From the NCBI GenBank assembly GCA_040510375.1, contig JBEVJC010000002.1:30270-94269 (forward strand): a stretch of 64,000 bases of DNA, in the 5' to 3' direction. Position numbers and translations under genes: made by a program. A model generated the notes under the pieces. That model made no database searches, was not told where the DNA came from, and saw only the letters and a program-made list of their open reading frames with translations. The stretch comes from JBEVJC01 sp040510375. Lineage in GTDB: Bacteria > Bacteroidota > Bacteroidia > Chitinophagales > Chitinophagaceae. Below, piece after piece: positions 36,531 to 44,490 of the stretch (the stretch's first letter is position 1; every line of letters starts with the position of its first letter).

Positions 36531-36986
36531 ATGGCTGTTATCTGGTATAAAAAAGATCTTTCCCTGAACGATATTACCCCGCTGGGAAAAAACACCATGG
36601 GTGAGTTGCTGGGGATCGAATGGACAGAGATCGGCGACGATTTCCTGAAAGCAAAAATGCCGGTAGATAACCGTACCCGACAGCCATATGGCCTCCTTCA
36701 CGGTGGCGCTTCCTGTACACTTGCAGAAACCATTGGCAGCGTTGCCTCCGCCATGGTGGTGGATCATGACCGCTTCGCCTGTGTGGGACTGGAAATAAAC
36801 GCAAACCATGTACGCAGTGCCCGCGATGGTTTCGTTACCGGTATTGCCATGCCCCTCCATCTTGGGGCCAATACCCATGTTTGGGATATCCGGATATATA
36901 ACGAACTGGATAAACTTCTTTGTGTAAGCCGGCTTACTGTTGCAGTGATACCAAGAAAAGATACATTCAGGCAACCAAGTTTGTAA
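36531..36986 (+). CDS. Hotdog-fold acyl-CoA thioesterase (PaaI/MenI-like)
   Basis: 151 residues, the length of single-hotdog thioesterases. The active-site segment PYGLLHGGASCTLAETIGSVAS has the HGG and Glu of the PaaI/YdiI/EntH group. The core LEINANHVRSARDGFVTGIA and the closing VWDIRIYNELDKLLCVSRLTVAV also fit. It hydrolyses an acyl- or aryl-CoA; 1,4-dihydroxynaphthoyl-CoA (menaquinone synthesis) is one possibility, but no men gene is close. It starts 6 bp after coaD. A tandem-repeat array begins shortly after its stop. Confidence 0.88.
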   Translation: MAVIWYKKDLSLNDITPLGKNTMGELLGIEWTEIGDDFLKAKMPVDNRTRQPYGLLHGGASCTLAETIGSVASAMVVDHDRFACVGLEINANHVRSARDGFVTGIAMPLHLGANTHVWDIRIYNELDKLLCVSRLTVAVIPRKDTFRQPSL

Positions 36987-37011
36987 ATATCTGCCCGGGA
37001 CTCAATACCAT

Positions 37012-37170
37012 GCAACCGGGCAACATGAACATCAATTCTCTCCCGCGCCAACACCACGCAACCGGGCAACACGAACATCAATTCTCTTCCGCGCCAAAAC
37101 CGCGCAACCAGGCAACACGATCTCCTTTTCTCTCAGGCCACAATACCATACAACCAGGCAACACGAACCT
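37012..37170. repeat. 46-bp tandem repeat, about 3.5 copies
   Basis: Copies begin at 37012, 37058, 37104 and 37150, spaced exactly 46 bp and starting with GCAACCGGGCAACA or close variants. The first two are nearly identical; the third diverges in its second half; the last is cut by the NUDIX gene end. The period is not a multiple of three, arguing against a coding repeat. It fills the gap between the convergent thioesterase and NUDIX genes. Confidence 0.85.
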
Positions 37171-37793
37171 TATTTTACCCCAAGCCTCAGTACATCGGCG
37201 ATTGCCGGAAATGCGGTGGCGAGGTATTGACTTATGCCTTCACCCGGTACCCATCTGGCTTCGGTGATATCTTCCTCTGTTTGGGGGACCAGGTCCTGCC
37301 GTTCACTGATTGACATATGGAACCAGTGTGATTCTTTTAACATCATGTGTGTTCCTTGCTGATAGGTATGATAGGTGACCAGCAACGGGTCGCCAAGTTT
37401 GATACGGCTGATCCCTGTTTCTTCCTCCACTTCGCGGACGGCGCATTGTTCAATTGTTTCTCCGGCATCCAGTTTTCCCTTGGGCAAATCCCATTTACCA
37501 CGCCGGTGAATGAGCAGGTACTCATTGTCAGGATTACGGACCAGTCCGCCGCCTGCCGGAATCACAATGAACTTTTTAAAGAATGCTTTTTTTAGTTCAG
37601 CCAGATCGGTATGAACAAAAACACCCGCATGGATTTTATCCTGTTGCATTTCGTGGATCATGGATCTCACGGTATGTGCGTCCAGCTGGTCAATCAACAC
37701 AGCATCGTCGTGATGTACAAATGGTTCTATTTCCTCATCAACCGAATCACAGAGAAACAGGGGCTTGTCGCCGAAAAAAATCTTGATATGCAT
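37170..37793 (-). CDS. NUDIX hydrolase
   Basis: 207 residues. The NUDIX box G-KLDAG-E-TIEQCAV-REVEEETGI satisfies GX5EX7REUXEEXGU, with metal-binding Glu residues intact. It lies in the second half (about residues 98-120). The first about 70 residues form a separate N-terminal module of unknown role. Such enzymes hydrolyse nucleoside diphosphates linked to another group; here the LPKGKLDAGE and HRRGKWDLPKG context resembles diadenosine polyphosphate and ADP-sugar hydrolases. It is divergent from pyrE with only 47 bp between start codons. Confidence 0.9.
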   Translation of the reverse strand: MHIKIFFGDKPLFLCDSVDEEIEPFVHHDDAVLIDQLDAHTVRSMIHEMQQDKIHAGVFVHTDLAELKKAFFKKFIVIPAGGGLVRNPDNEYLLIHRRGKWDLPKGKLDAGETIEQCAVREVEEETGISRIKLGDPLLVTYHTYQQGTHMMLKESHWFHMSISERQDLVPQTEEDITEARWVPGEGISQYLATAFPAIADVLRLGVK

Positions 37794-37828
37794 GGGATAA
37801 AGTTATGGATTTAGGCTCTCATAAATCT

Positions 37829-37836
37829 TATCTTCG
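37829..37836 (+). promoter_or_regulatory. -7 box of pyrE, four bases before the start codon
   Basis: TATCTTCG (one base off TAnnTTTG) followed by CAGT and the pyrE ATG, the same four-base spacing as at prfB. Transcription from it would give a leaderless or nearly leaderless mRNA. It lies in the 47-bp space shared with the divergent NUDIX gene. Confidence 0.45.
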
Positions 37837-37840
37837 CAGT

Positions 37841-38473
37841 ATGACAGACGCAAAAATGATCGCAGATAAATTGCTGCAGGTGAATGCGGTTAAATTGGAT
37901 TTATACCAGCCGTTTACCTGGGCCAGCGGATGGAAAAGTCCGATCTATTGTGATAACAGGCGCGTGCTGTCATTCCCATTTATCAGGGATTATATCAAGT
38001 CCGAACTTTGTAATGTTGTGTTTGAAAAGTTTCCCGCGGCCGACCTCCTGGCCGGTGTGGCCACAGCCGGGATTGCCTGGGGAGCGATGACCGCCGACCA
38101 GCTGAAACTACCGTATATCTATGTTCGCCCCAAACCGAAAGAACATGGCCTGGGTAACCAGGTGGAGGGTCATTATGAGCCAGGGCAAAAGGTAGTGGTT
38201 ATTGAAGACCTGGTGTCCACCGGGAAGAGTAGCCTCCAGGTGGTGGATGTGCTCCGCAATCTCGGACTGGAAGTGCTGGGCATGGTGTCCATTTTCAACT
38301 ATGGCTTCCCACTGGCCGCAAAAGCGATATCTGATTATGGACTCGATTATTTTTCCCTGACCGATTATCCTACCCTGATAGCCCTCGCCGCTGAAAAAGG
38401 CACGGTTAACCCGGAGGATATGGAGGTTTTGTTAAAATGGAGGGATGATCCTGCTAATTGGAGCGGAGTTTAG
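37841..38473 (+). CDS. pyrE: Orotate phosphoribosyltransferase
   Basis: 210 residues from ATG 37841; an upstream in-frame ATG at 37805 would precede the promoter-like box and add 12 unconserved residues. Motifs: FTWASGWKSPIYCDNR, AGVATAGIAWGAMTAD, YVRPKPKEHGLGNQVEG and the PRPP loop VVVIEDLVSTGKSSLQVVD. It attaches ribose-5-phosphate from PRPP to orotate, giving OMP. With pyrB and pyrR 2-3 kb upstream, the region is a loose pyrimidine cluster, but pyrE has its own promoter. Confidence 0.97.
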   Translation: MTDAKMIADKLLQVNAVKLDLYQPFTWASGWKSPIYCDNRRVLSFPFIRDYIKSELCNVVFEKFPAADLLAGVATAGIAWGAMTADQLKLPYIYVRPKPKEHGLGNQVEGHYEPGQKVVVIEDLVSTGKSSLQVVDVLRNLGLEVLGMVSIFNYGFPLAAKAISDYGLDYFSLTDYPTLIALAAEKGTVNPEDMEVLLKWRDDPANWSGV

Positions 38474-38498
38474 TACATTACTGTTCAAATCAACCCAA

Positions 38499-38900
38499 AT
38501 GAAACGAACTGTTTTACTTACCGCACTTGTTACCTTATTCTCCCTTGGTGTTTTTGGCCAGAACAAGCCATTGAAAGCTTTGGAAACGGCAAAGATCAAA
38601 ACGCCCAATGTTCTTTGCGAGGATTGTAAAAAAAGACTGACAACCTATCTCGACAGGTACGATGGCATACAATCGACAGTTGTTAATTTCCGCAAAGGTG
38701 AACTGACAATAAAATACTGGACCGACCGGATCAATATCGAAGAGATCAAAACGGCCATTGCCAATGCAGGATATGATGCTGATGATATTCCAGCTGAAGA
38801 AGGGGCGTATAAACGACTTCCCAAGACCTGCAAAAAAGCCGAAGACGGCGGAGGACATCCCAAACCAAAAGAAACACCTGTTGCACAGGTTTCGGAGTAA
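38499..38900 (+). CDS. Secreted heavy-metal-associated (HMA) domain protein
   Basis: 133 residues from ATG 38499 with a signal peptide ending VFG|QNKP. The mature part is a single ferredoxin-like HMA fold (about 30-105) with the metal-binding CxxC in NVLCEDCKKRL and the typical ending IEEIKTAIANAGYDADDIPA. A Lys/Pro-rich tail follows, with one more Cys (KTCKKAED). It probably binds copper or a similar ion in the periplasm. The 40-bp tandem array starts 22 bp after its stop. Confidence 0.88.
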   Translation: MKRTVLLTALVTLFSLGVFGQNKPLKALETAKIKTPNVLCEDCKKRLTTYLDRYDGIQSTVVNFRKGELTIKYWTDRINIEEIKTAIANAGYDADDIPAEEGAYKRLPKTCKKAEDGGGHPKPKETPVAQVSE

Positions 38901-39201
38901 TCATCCTGAAGGATTAATCTCTTGACAGGCTTCTGTACAACCTCGTGACATGATTAATCATTGACAGGCTTCTGTACAACCATCTTGACATGACTAATCA
39001 TTGACGGGCTTCTGCACAACCATCCTGACATGACTAATCATTGACAGGCTTCTGCACAACCATCCTGACATGACTAATCATTGACAGGTTTCTGCACAAC
39101 CATCCTGACATGACTAATCATTGACAGGCTTCTATATTATTATCCGATACCGGTCAATCTTGTGTCGACCCGGTTCCGGAATACGAAACCCACAACCTTA
39201 A
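38901..39201. other. Gap filled mainly by a tandem repeat
   Basis: The 301 bp between the convergent HMA and LEA-type genes are largely the 40-bp array at 38922-39133. The remainder holds a short degenerate repeat-like stretch (about 38900-38921) and a 60-bp unique tail. No gene was recognised. Confidence 0.7.
38922..39133. repeat. 40-bp tandem repeat, about 5.3 copies
   Basis: Units begin TTGACAGGCTTCTG at 38922, 38961, 39001, 39041, 39081 and 39121 (partial); spacing 39, 40, 40, 40, 40. Later units carry CACAACCATCCTGACATGAC before TAATCA. Copies 3-5 are almost identical, so the array expanded recently. TGA and TAA codons occur in every unit, so it is not coding. It shows no CRISPR-like alternation of repeat and unique spacer. 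Confidence 0.92.
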
Positions 39202-39663
39202 TTAAAGATTACTGAAGACTTTTGAAAGATCCTGTTTGCCCTGGTAATTCAATTTGAAATTCCGGTAAATCCCGTTGCGGCCTGCGCGACCGGTGCCTGT
39301 AATCCGGATTAGCACCTGTTTATTTAAAAGGGCGCTGAACGAATGCTGAAGGATTTTTTTCATATCAACGGTAAGATTAACCGGTACGTTGAAATCGCTG
39401 TTGGCCGGGATAACCACCGTTGAATCGAGAACAAAATGACCCAGGTAAGTACTGTCCATCCAGGCATCACCCTCGGCTGATTTCAGTTTTGCTTTATAAC
39501 CATTCGGGTTGGTGTAATTCATACCAAGTGTAATGGACGACTGGCCAATACCCACGTTGTTCACCCGAACATTATCGATACCATTGAATACAGGGTCCTT
39601 GATAGGGCGGCAGGAGATAATGGTCAGGAGCAGTGCGGCACAAATGGTCAGGTTTTTGATCAT
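39202..39663 (-). CDS. LEA14/WHy-type lipoprotein
   Basis: 153 residues from ATG 39663. The lipobox LLTIISC predicts a lipid-anchored envelope protein. The mature part (FNGIDNVRVNNVGIGQSSITLGMNYTNPNGYKAKLKSAEGDAW...PANSDFNVPVNLTVDMKKIL) is a beta-sandwich of the LEA type 2 / water-stress-and-hypersensitive-response family, seen often in Bacteroidota lipoproteins. Function unknown, probably structural or stress-linked. The upstream in-frame start at 39684 adds only seven residues before the signal. Confidence 0.82.
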   Translation of the reverse strand: MIKNLTICAALLLTIISCRPIKDPVFNGIDNVRVNNVGIGQSSITLGMNYTNPNGYKAKLKSAEGDAWMDSTYLGHFVLDSTVVIPANSDFNVPVNLTVDMKKILQHSFSALLNKQVLIRITGTGRAGRNGIYRNFKLNYQGKQDLSKVFSNL

Positions 39664-39822
39664 GCTGCAAAATAAGTAAAGCAACGGAGCTGGCGGGAGC
39701 GGGAATGTTAATTTCTGAAAGGGGACAGGATGTTTTCGGTAAAACTGAAGCGGATAAGGCTAAATGTTACCCGGCTCCCCATGGCAGCCAGCATAAAACA
39801 GGATTTTAAACGTTATAAGGTC

Positions 39823-40527
39823 ATGATAAAATATTGCAATAAATTATTCATTTCAGCAGGCTTGATACTGATCAGCGTAGTATCCTCCGCCCAATGGAAA
39901 AGTTTTATCATCAGCCCAAGAGGTGATACCCTTAACCGGGTGGACCAGAAAGACCTGAAACAGGGTCCCTGGGTGAACCAGGTAGCCGAGCTCCGCGGCG
40001 AACAGGGTTATGATGAACAGGGTTATTATATTGATGATAAAAAGGATGGCCTCTGGAAACGATTTGCATTAACCGGTGATAAAATTGCTGAAGAAAATTT
40101 CCGCTGGGGCGCATTGGATGGCCGAGCAAAATATTTCAACCGGACCGGTGCACTGATCCGTTCAGAAAGCTGGAGGGCAGTAGATCCATCCAAGACCATG
40201 GATACCGTTGATGTGGTGGATATAAAAGATCCTTCAAAAGTGGTAGACAGGGTAATTGTTAAACTGGAGGGACAAACTGTAAAACATGGCCAGTGGATTT
40301 ATTATGATCCGGAATGGGGTGGGGTAGAAAGGGTTGAAAATTATTTTATGGGTAAGATCAGGACAGATGATGAAGTGACAGCGGAAGTCGATGATGAATT
40401 AAAACCGATTGATATCACCAAAAAAGATGATCCTGCCAAAAAGAAACCACAGGCCATCCTTGATTACGAAAAAAAGAATAGTGGTAAGAAAAAAATCAAG
40501 GTGCGGAGTGGAAGCACCGGTAACTAG
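39823..40527 (+). CDS. Secreted MORN-like (YwqK-type repeat) protein
   Basis: 234 residues from ATG 39823 with a signal peptide ending SSAQ|WKS; a longer version from 39730 would place 31 residues before the signal. The body has short beta repeats of the kind DGLWKRFALTGDKIAEENFRWGALDGRAKYFNRTG and HGQWIYYDPEWGGVERVENYFMGK, like the MORN-like units of YwqK-family proteins. The C-terminal about 50 residues are Lys/Asp-rich and probably disordered. Likely a periplasmic or surface protein; no activity can be assigned, and nothing suggests it is an antitoxin despite the family label. Confidence 0.7.
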   Translation: MIKYCNKLFISAGLILISVVSSAQWKSFIISPRGDTLNRVDQKDLKQGPWVNQVAELRGEQGYDEQGYYIDDKKDGLWKRFALTGDKIAEENFRWGALDGRAKYFNRTGALIRSESWRAVDPSKTMDTVDVVDIKDPSKVVDRVIVKLEGQTVKHGQWIYYDPEWGGVERVENYFMGKIRTDDEVTAEVDDELKPIDITKKDDPAKKKPQAILDYEKKNSGKKKIKVRSGSTGN

Positions 40528-40529
40528 TA

Positions 40530-41399
40530 TTACTTGTTGTCTGCAGCGAAATAATCGCTGAAAAATACCAGCTGGTACTTCAATGAATTTTTCCAGTATT
40601 TCCAGTCGTGCCCGCCAGGGCGTTCGGTATAGTCATGACTGATTCCAAGTCTCAGCATCTTATGGTGAACGGCCAGGTTCATTGGATAAAAAGCATCGGA
40701 TATTCCACAATCAAATGTAATAGCCAGAGGTGCCGATGGTTTTTTATCAATAACATTCAATACTGAATAATCTGCATAATTTTTTTCAAGCCTCGTGGTA
40801 TCACCCAGGCGTTTAACGATCTCATATTTACTTTTCAGTGTAGTGAGATCAAGTCCTCCGCTCATACTTCCCGCGCCTCCAAATATAACTGCATGGCGAA
40901 AGGCTAGGAATAATGCACCATGACCTCCCATACTCAGTCCGGTAATTGCCCGTGACCCACGTGAACGGATGGTTGCGTAGTGCGCATCTATGTATTCCGG
41001 GATCTCTGATCCAATATAGGTTTCGTATTTAGAGGTACTGTCGACCGGACTGTCGAAATACCAGCTGCTGTATCCGCCGTCGGGACAAACAATCATCATC
41101 CTGTAACCGGAAGCCCAGGATTTAAGTTCGGGTACTTTATTAATCCAGTTGGAATAATTGCCGCTGTATCCATGCAGCAGGTAAAGCACCGGCAGACTAT
41201 CGTCCGTTTGAGGACGGATAACCACGCAGCGAAGATCCTTCCCCATTACTTTACTCCGGATGGTGATGGTGTCGACCGTTGAAGTATGGGATGAAAGGTC
41301 CCTAACCGGCATCTCCTGCGCGAGGCAGGAGATGCAGTTAAGAACAAATAAACATGTCAGCCAGCGTACCGGCCAATAGTTAGAATCCTTTTTTATCAT
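40530..41399 (-). CDS. Secreted esterase (EstD/feruloyl esterase-like alpha/beta hydrolase)
   Basis: 289 residues from ATG 41399 with a signal peptide ending SCLAQ|EMP. The esterase fold is shown by VLYLLHGYSGNYSNWINK, the nucleophile elbow ITGLSMGGHGAL (Ser in GLSMGG), an acidic residue near FDCGISDAFY, and His in ERPGGHDWKYW. It fits the putative esterase family that includes acetyl-xylan and feruloyl esterases and S-formylglutathione hydrolase; the signal peptide favours an extracellular carbohydrate or lipid esterase. Its 5' end overlaps the stop of the M1 peptidase gene by about 20 bp, so the two are probably co-transcribed. Confidence 0.88.
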   Translation of the reverse strand: MIKKDSNYWPVRWLTCLFVLNCISCLAQEMPVRDLSSHTSTVDTITIRSKVMGKDLRCVVIRPQTDDSLPVLYLLHGYSGNYSNWINKVPELKSWASGYRMMIVCPDGGYSSWYFDSPVDSTSKYETYIGSEIPEYIDAHYATIRSRGSRAITGLSMGGHGALFLAFRHAVIFGGAGSMSGGLDLTTLKSKYEIVKRLGDTTRLEKNYADYSVLNVIDKKPSAPLAITFDCGISDAFYPMNLAVHHKMLRLGISHDYTERPGGHDWKYWKNSLKYQLVFFSDYFAADNK

Positions 41400-43749
41400 T
41401 TGCATTCTGCATTGGGTTGCGGCCACTGCTCTGGCCTCTTGCTGCGTCCTGTTTTTGTTTAAAAGCTTTGAAGCGGGTTGGCTCAGGGATAGTACCCCAG
41501 GTATTATTACTCTCATCGATATCCGCTGTTTCCCTCATTGGATCCAGTTTGATGGAGGCAACTTCTTTATCCTTGATAAAAAGTTTGGTCACCTTGTTTT
41601 CGTTCAATCTCCAGATCTGTGCAGGGATACGATCCACTTCTTTTGAACCATCCTTGTATGTCCATTCGATAATGATGGGCATAACCAGTCCACCTTTATT
41701 ACCGAAACTTAGTTCATAATAATTCTTCGATGCGAAGGTTGCCCTTGTTGTTTCGTCCAGTTTCTCGATGCCCTGTGGTATAGAAGCCGTGTAGGTTGAA
41801 GAGTCATATTTTTCGAGACCGCGGTCGTACCTCCAGTAGAAGTCACGCGTGGCAGTATCGCGATCGGTGAGGAAGTGGATATTCTTATCGTCACGGTTCC
41901 GGATCTTGGAAATATCTTCAAATGTATTGAGCAGCGGTCTTGACAGTTTCATTTCTGTAGAACGGGCTGCAGGAAGTTCCGCATTGAGATCGGCTTTTGC
42001 ATATTTTACAGAATCCAGTGAAATATCACATGCGTCTGTACTGTAGAACCATCCTCTCCAGAACCAGTCAAGGTCTTCACCGGTTGCATCTTCCAGGGTA
42101 CGGAACAGATCGGCAGGTGTCGGGTGTTTGAATGCCCAGCGTTTTGCATATTCCTTGAATGCATAGTCAAAAAGTTCACGACCGATAATTGTTTCCCGGA
42201 GGATATTAAGACCGGTTGCGGGTTTAGCATAAGCGTTGGGCCCAAACTGTACAATATTTTCCGAGTTGGTCATTATCGGTTCCAGTTCACTTTTTGGCAG
42301 CTTCATATAACCAGTAATGGAAAAGGCGGGACCACGTTTGCTGGGGAACTTGTTATCCCAGAGTTCTTCTGTGAGGTATTCCACAAATGTATTCAGGCCC
42401 TCATCCATCCAGCTCCATTGTCTTTCATCACTGTTGATGATCATGGGGAAAAAGTTATGACCAACCTCGTGGATTACAACACCCAGCATTCCGTTTTTGG
42501 TGCTTTCGCTGTAAGTACCATCTTTATCTGTGCGGCCATAGTTGAAACAGATCATCGGATATTCCATACCATTAGCTGCTTCAACAGATTGGGCAACAGG
42601 ATAAGGGTAGGGGATGGTGAAGTCGGAGTAGGTCTTGATAGTATGTGCAACAGCCCTGGTTGAGAATTTCCTGTAAAGGCCATAGGCTTCCTTTCCATAA
42701 AAACTCATTGCCATCACCTTTTTACCGGCAACCATCTGTGGCATGGCATCCCAAATGAATTTGCGGGAAGAGGTCCATGCGAAATCGCGCACATTATCTG
42801 CTTTGTAAATCCAGGTTTTTTTGGCGGTGCTTTTTTGTTTCTCGGCTGCTTTGGCTTCTTCCAGAGTTACTACCTCAATAGGTTCTTTTACAGTCTGTGC
42901 TTCTTTCCAGCGTGCCAGTTGTGCGGGACTAAGTACCTGTGCATAGTTCAGGCATTCACCGGTAGAACCAATGATATGGTCAGCCGGAACGGTCATCTGC
43001 ACTTTAAAATTTCCGAAGGTCAGTGCAAATTCACCACGGCCGGTGAACTGATGGTTCTGCCAGCCCTGGAAATCGCTGTATACGCAGAGCCGGGGATACC
43101 ATTGTGCCATAGTAAATAATGCATTACCGTCGCCGGCGAAAAGTTCGTAACCACCACGTCCGCCAAAGGACATCCGGTCAGAGATTTTATAATTCCAGTC
43201 AAGTTTGAATACAAAACGCTGTCCCGGTTTCAGGGGAGCGGGTAATTCAACCCTCATCATTGTTTTGTTGATGGTATAGGTAAGGGGCTTGCCCAATGCG
43301 TCGGTCAGTTTTACGATATTAAAACCATATCCATTGTCGCCTTTGACAGTTTCCGCGCGGGCAAGTGCCCTGTCGGTGGTAACCTCCGGCATATAACTGT
43401 TGTCCTGGTAATTGGCTTCCTTGATATTGCTGTGTTCGTTTTCATCCAGCTGCAGCCACATATAGCTGAGTACATCGGGAGAATTGTTAAAATACGTTAC
43501 GGTTTCCGATCCCGTCAGTTTGTAATTCTTTTCATCCAGCTCGCATTTGATGTCGTAGTCGGCCCGTTGTTGCCAGTATTTCTGTCCGGGAGCTCCACTG
43601 GCTGTGCGGTACTCATTGGGAGTAGGCAGTGTGGTGCCCAGTTGTTCAAATTTGTTGCCGTGATTGCTGCCTGGATTGTTCTGTGGGTTTTGTGCGGATA
43701 CTGCCAGCGTCAGTAGGAGGCCGCCGGCCAGAAGGATCGATTGTCTCAT
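41380..43749 (-). CDS. Secreted M1-family metallopeptidase
   Basis: 789 residues from ATG 43749 with a signal peptide ending AVSAQ|NPQ; upstream in-frame residues to 43878 overlap HupE and lack conservation. The zinc site HEVGH, with the second Glu in MDEGLNTF exactly 18 residues after it, is the M1 signature. The exopeptidase GxMEN motif appears as the variant GMEYP (EAANGMEYPMICF), which suggests it may not be a standard aminopeptidase. Its products would be peptides in the periplasm or medium. The gene follows HupE/UreJ on the same strand with a 59-bp gap and overlaps the esterase gene at its end. Confidence 0.92.
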   Translation of the reverse strand: MRQSILLAGGLLLTLAVSAQNPQNNPGSNHGNKFEQLGTTLPTPNEYRTASGAPGQKYWQQRADYDIKCELDEKNYKLTGSETVTYFNNSPDVLSYMWLQLDENEHSNIKEANYQDNSYMPEVTTDRALARAETVKGDNGYGFNIVKLTDALGKPLTYTINKTMMRVELPAPLKPGQRFVFKLDWNYKISDRMSFGGRGGYELFAGDGNALFTMAQWYPRLCVYSDFQGWQNHQFTGRGEFALTFGNFKVQMTVPADHIIGSTGECLNYAQVLSPAQLARWKEAQTVKEPIEVVTLEEAKAAEKQKSTAKKTWIYKADNVRDFAWTSSRKFIWDAMPQMVAGKKVMAMSFYGKEAYGLYRKFSTRAVAHTIKTYSDFTIPYPYPVAQSVEAANGMEYPMICFNYGRTDKDGTYSESTKNGMLGVVIHEVGHNFFPMIINSDERQWSWMDEGLNTFVEYLTEELWDNKFPSKRGPAFSITGYMKLPKSELEPIMTNSENIVQFGPNAYAKPATGLNILRETIIGRELFDYAFKEYAKRWAFKHPTPADLFRTLEDATGEDLDWFWRGWFYSTDACDISLDSVKYAKADLNAELPAARSTEMKLSRPLLNTFEDISKIRNRDDKNIHFLTDRDTATRDFYWRYDRGLEKYDSSTYTASIPQGIEKLDETTRATFASKNYYELSFGNKGGLVMPIIIEWTYKDGSKEVDRIPAQIWRLNENKVTKLFIKDKEVASIKLDPMRETADIDESNNTWGTIPEPTRFKAFKQKQDAARGQSSGRNPMQNANDKKGF

Positions 43750-43808
43750 GTATGAGTTTAATTTACGAAGGGTGATTACTATTGGACGAAATAATTTAAA
43801 AAAACTTG

Positions 43809-44384
43809 TTATGGCAGTCGTTCTAATACCATCATTAACGACAACGAAAAAACACCGGCTGATACAAACAGCACCCATTCCCGTCTATTGACCCTGAAAC
43901 CATCCAGAAACAGTTTACCAATCAGCAGCAGGCAGGCCACTACCAGGATCTGGCCGGCTTCCAGTCCCACGTTAAATCCAAACAGCCCTAACCCGAAACT
44001 CTCATCGCTGGCCAGCATGATACGGATGGCATTGGCGAAGCCCATGCCGTGGATCAGGCCAAAAAACAAGGCCAGGAAATAATTAACCCGGACGGAGCGT
44101 GCTGTAAATTTTTTCTGGAAAAGATTGGTGATGGCGGTGACTACAATGGTACAGGGGATCAGGAATTCTACCCAGTTGGATGGAATATATACCAGGTTTT
44201 TAACACTCAGGGCAAGGGTGAGGGAATGACCGATAGTAAAGGCTGTTACCAGGATCAGGACCTGTTTCCAGTCGCGCAACGTATAAATTGCACAAAGGGC
44301 AGCGATAAACAACTGGTGATCCAATGCTTCCGTACTAATAATATGTTCCCAGCCAAGTTTGAAATAAAATAAAAACTCCTGCAT
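43809..44384 (-). CDS. HupE/UreJ family membrane protein
   Basis: 191 residues (ATG 44384; ATG 44390 is equally possible). Six to seven hydrophobic segments are seen, with the family pattern LGWEHIISTEALDHQLFIAALC at the start, FTIGHSLTLALSV in the first third and FGLIHGMGFANAIR in the middle; the conserved His residues suggest metal handling. Relatives transport nickel or cobalt for hydrogenase and urease, but the Bacteroidota form is unassigned. Neighbours are DUF6702 (divergent) and the M1 peptidase downstream, a grouping I associate with Bacteroidota. Confidence 0.88.
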   Translation of the reverse strand: MQEFLFYFKLGWEHIISTEALDHQLFIAALCAIYTLRDWKQVLILVTAFTIGHSLTLALSVKNLVYIPSNWVEFLIPCTIVVTAITNLFQKKFTARSVRVNYFLALFFGLIHGMGFANAIRIMLASDESFGLGLFGFNVGLEAGQILVVACLLLIGKLFLDGFRVNRREWVLFVSAGVFSLSLMMVLERLP

Positions 44385-44490
44385 CCGCATCAACCTTCCG
44401 GCCGTCTTTTAATGAAATGTAAAAAAATATCCCGATACTACCGGGAAAGAGTCAAAAAAGCAGACTTTTGTAAATGCAATATAAAGTTTA

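Noticed and set aside
36920..37267. 115-codon plus-strand frame over the 46-bp repeats
   Set aside because: It overlaps the thioesterase and NUDIX genes and shifts frame relative to the repeat (46 is not a multiple of three).
38922..39133. CRISPR-like array
   Set aside because: Units are contiguous and wholly repeated, with no unique spacers and no cas genes nearby.
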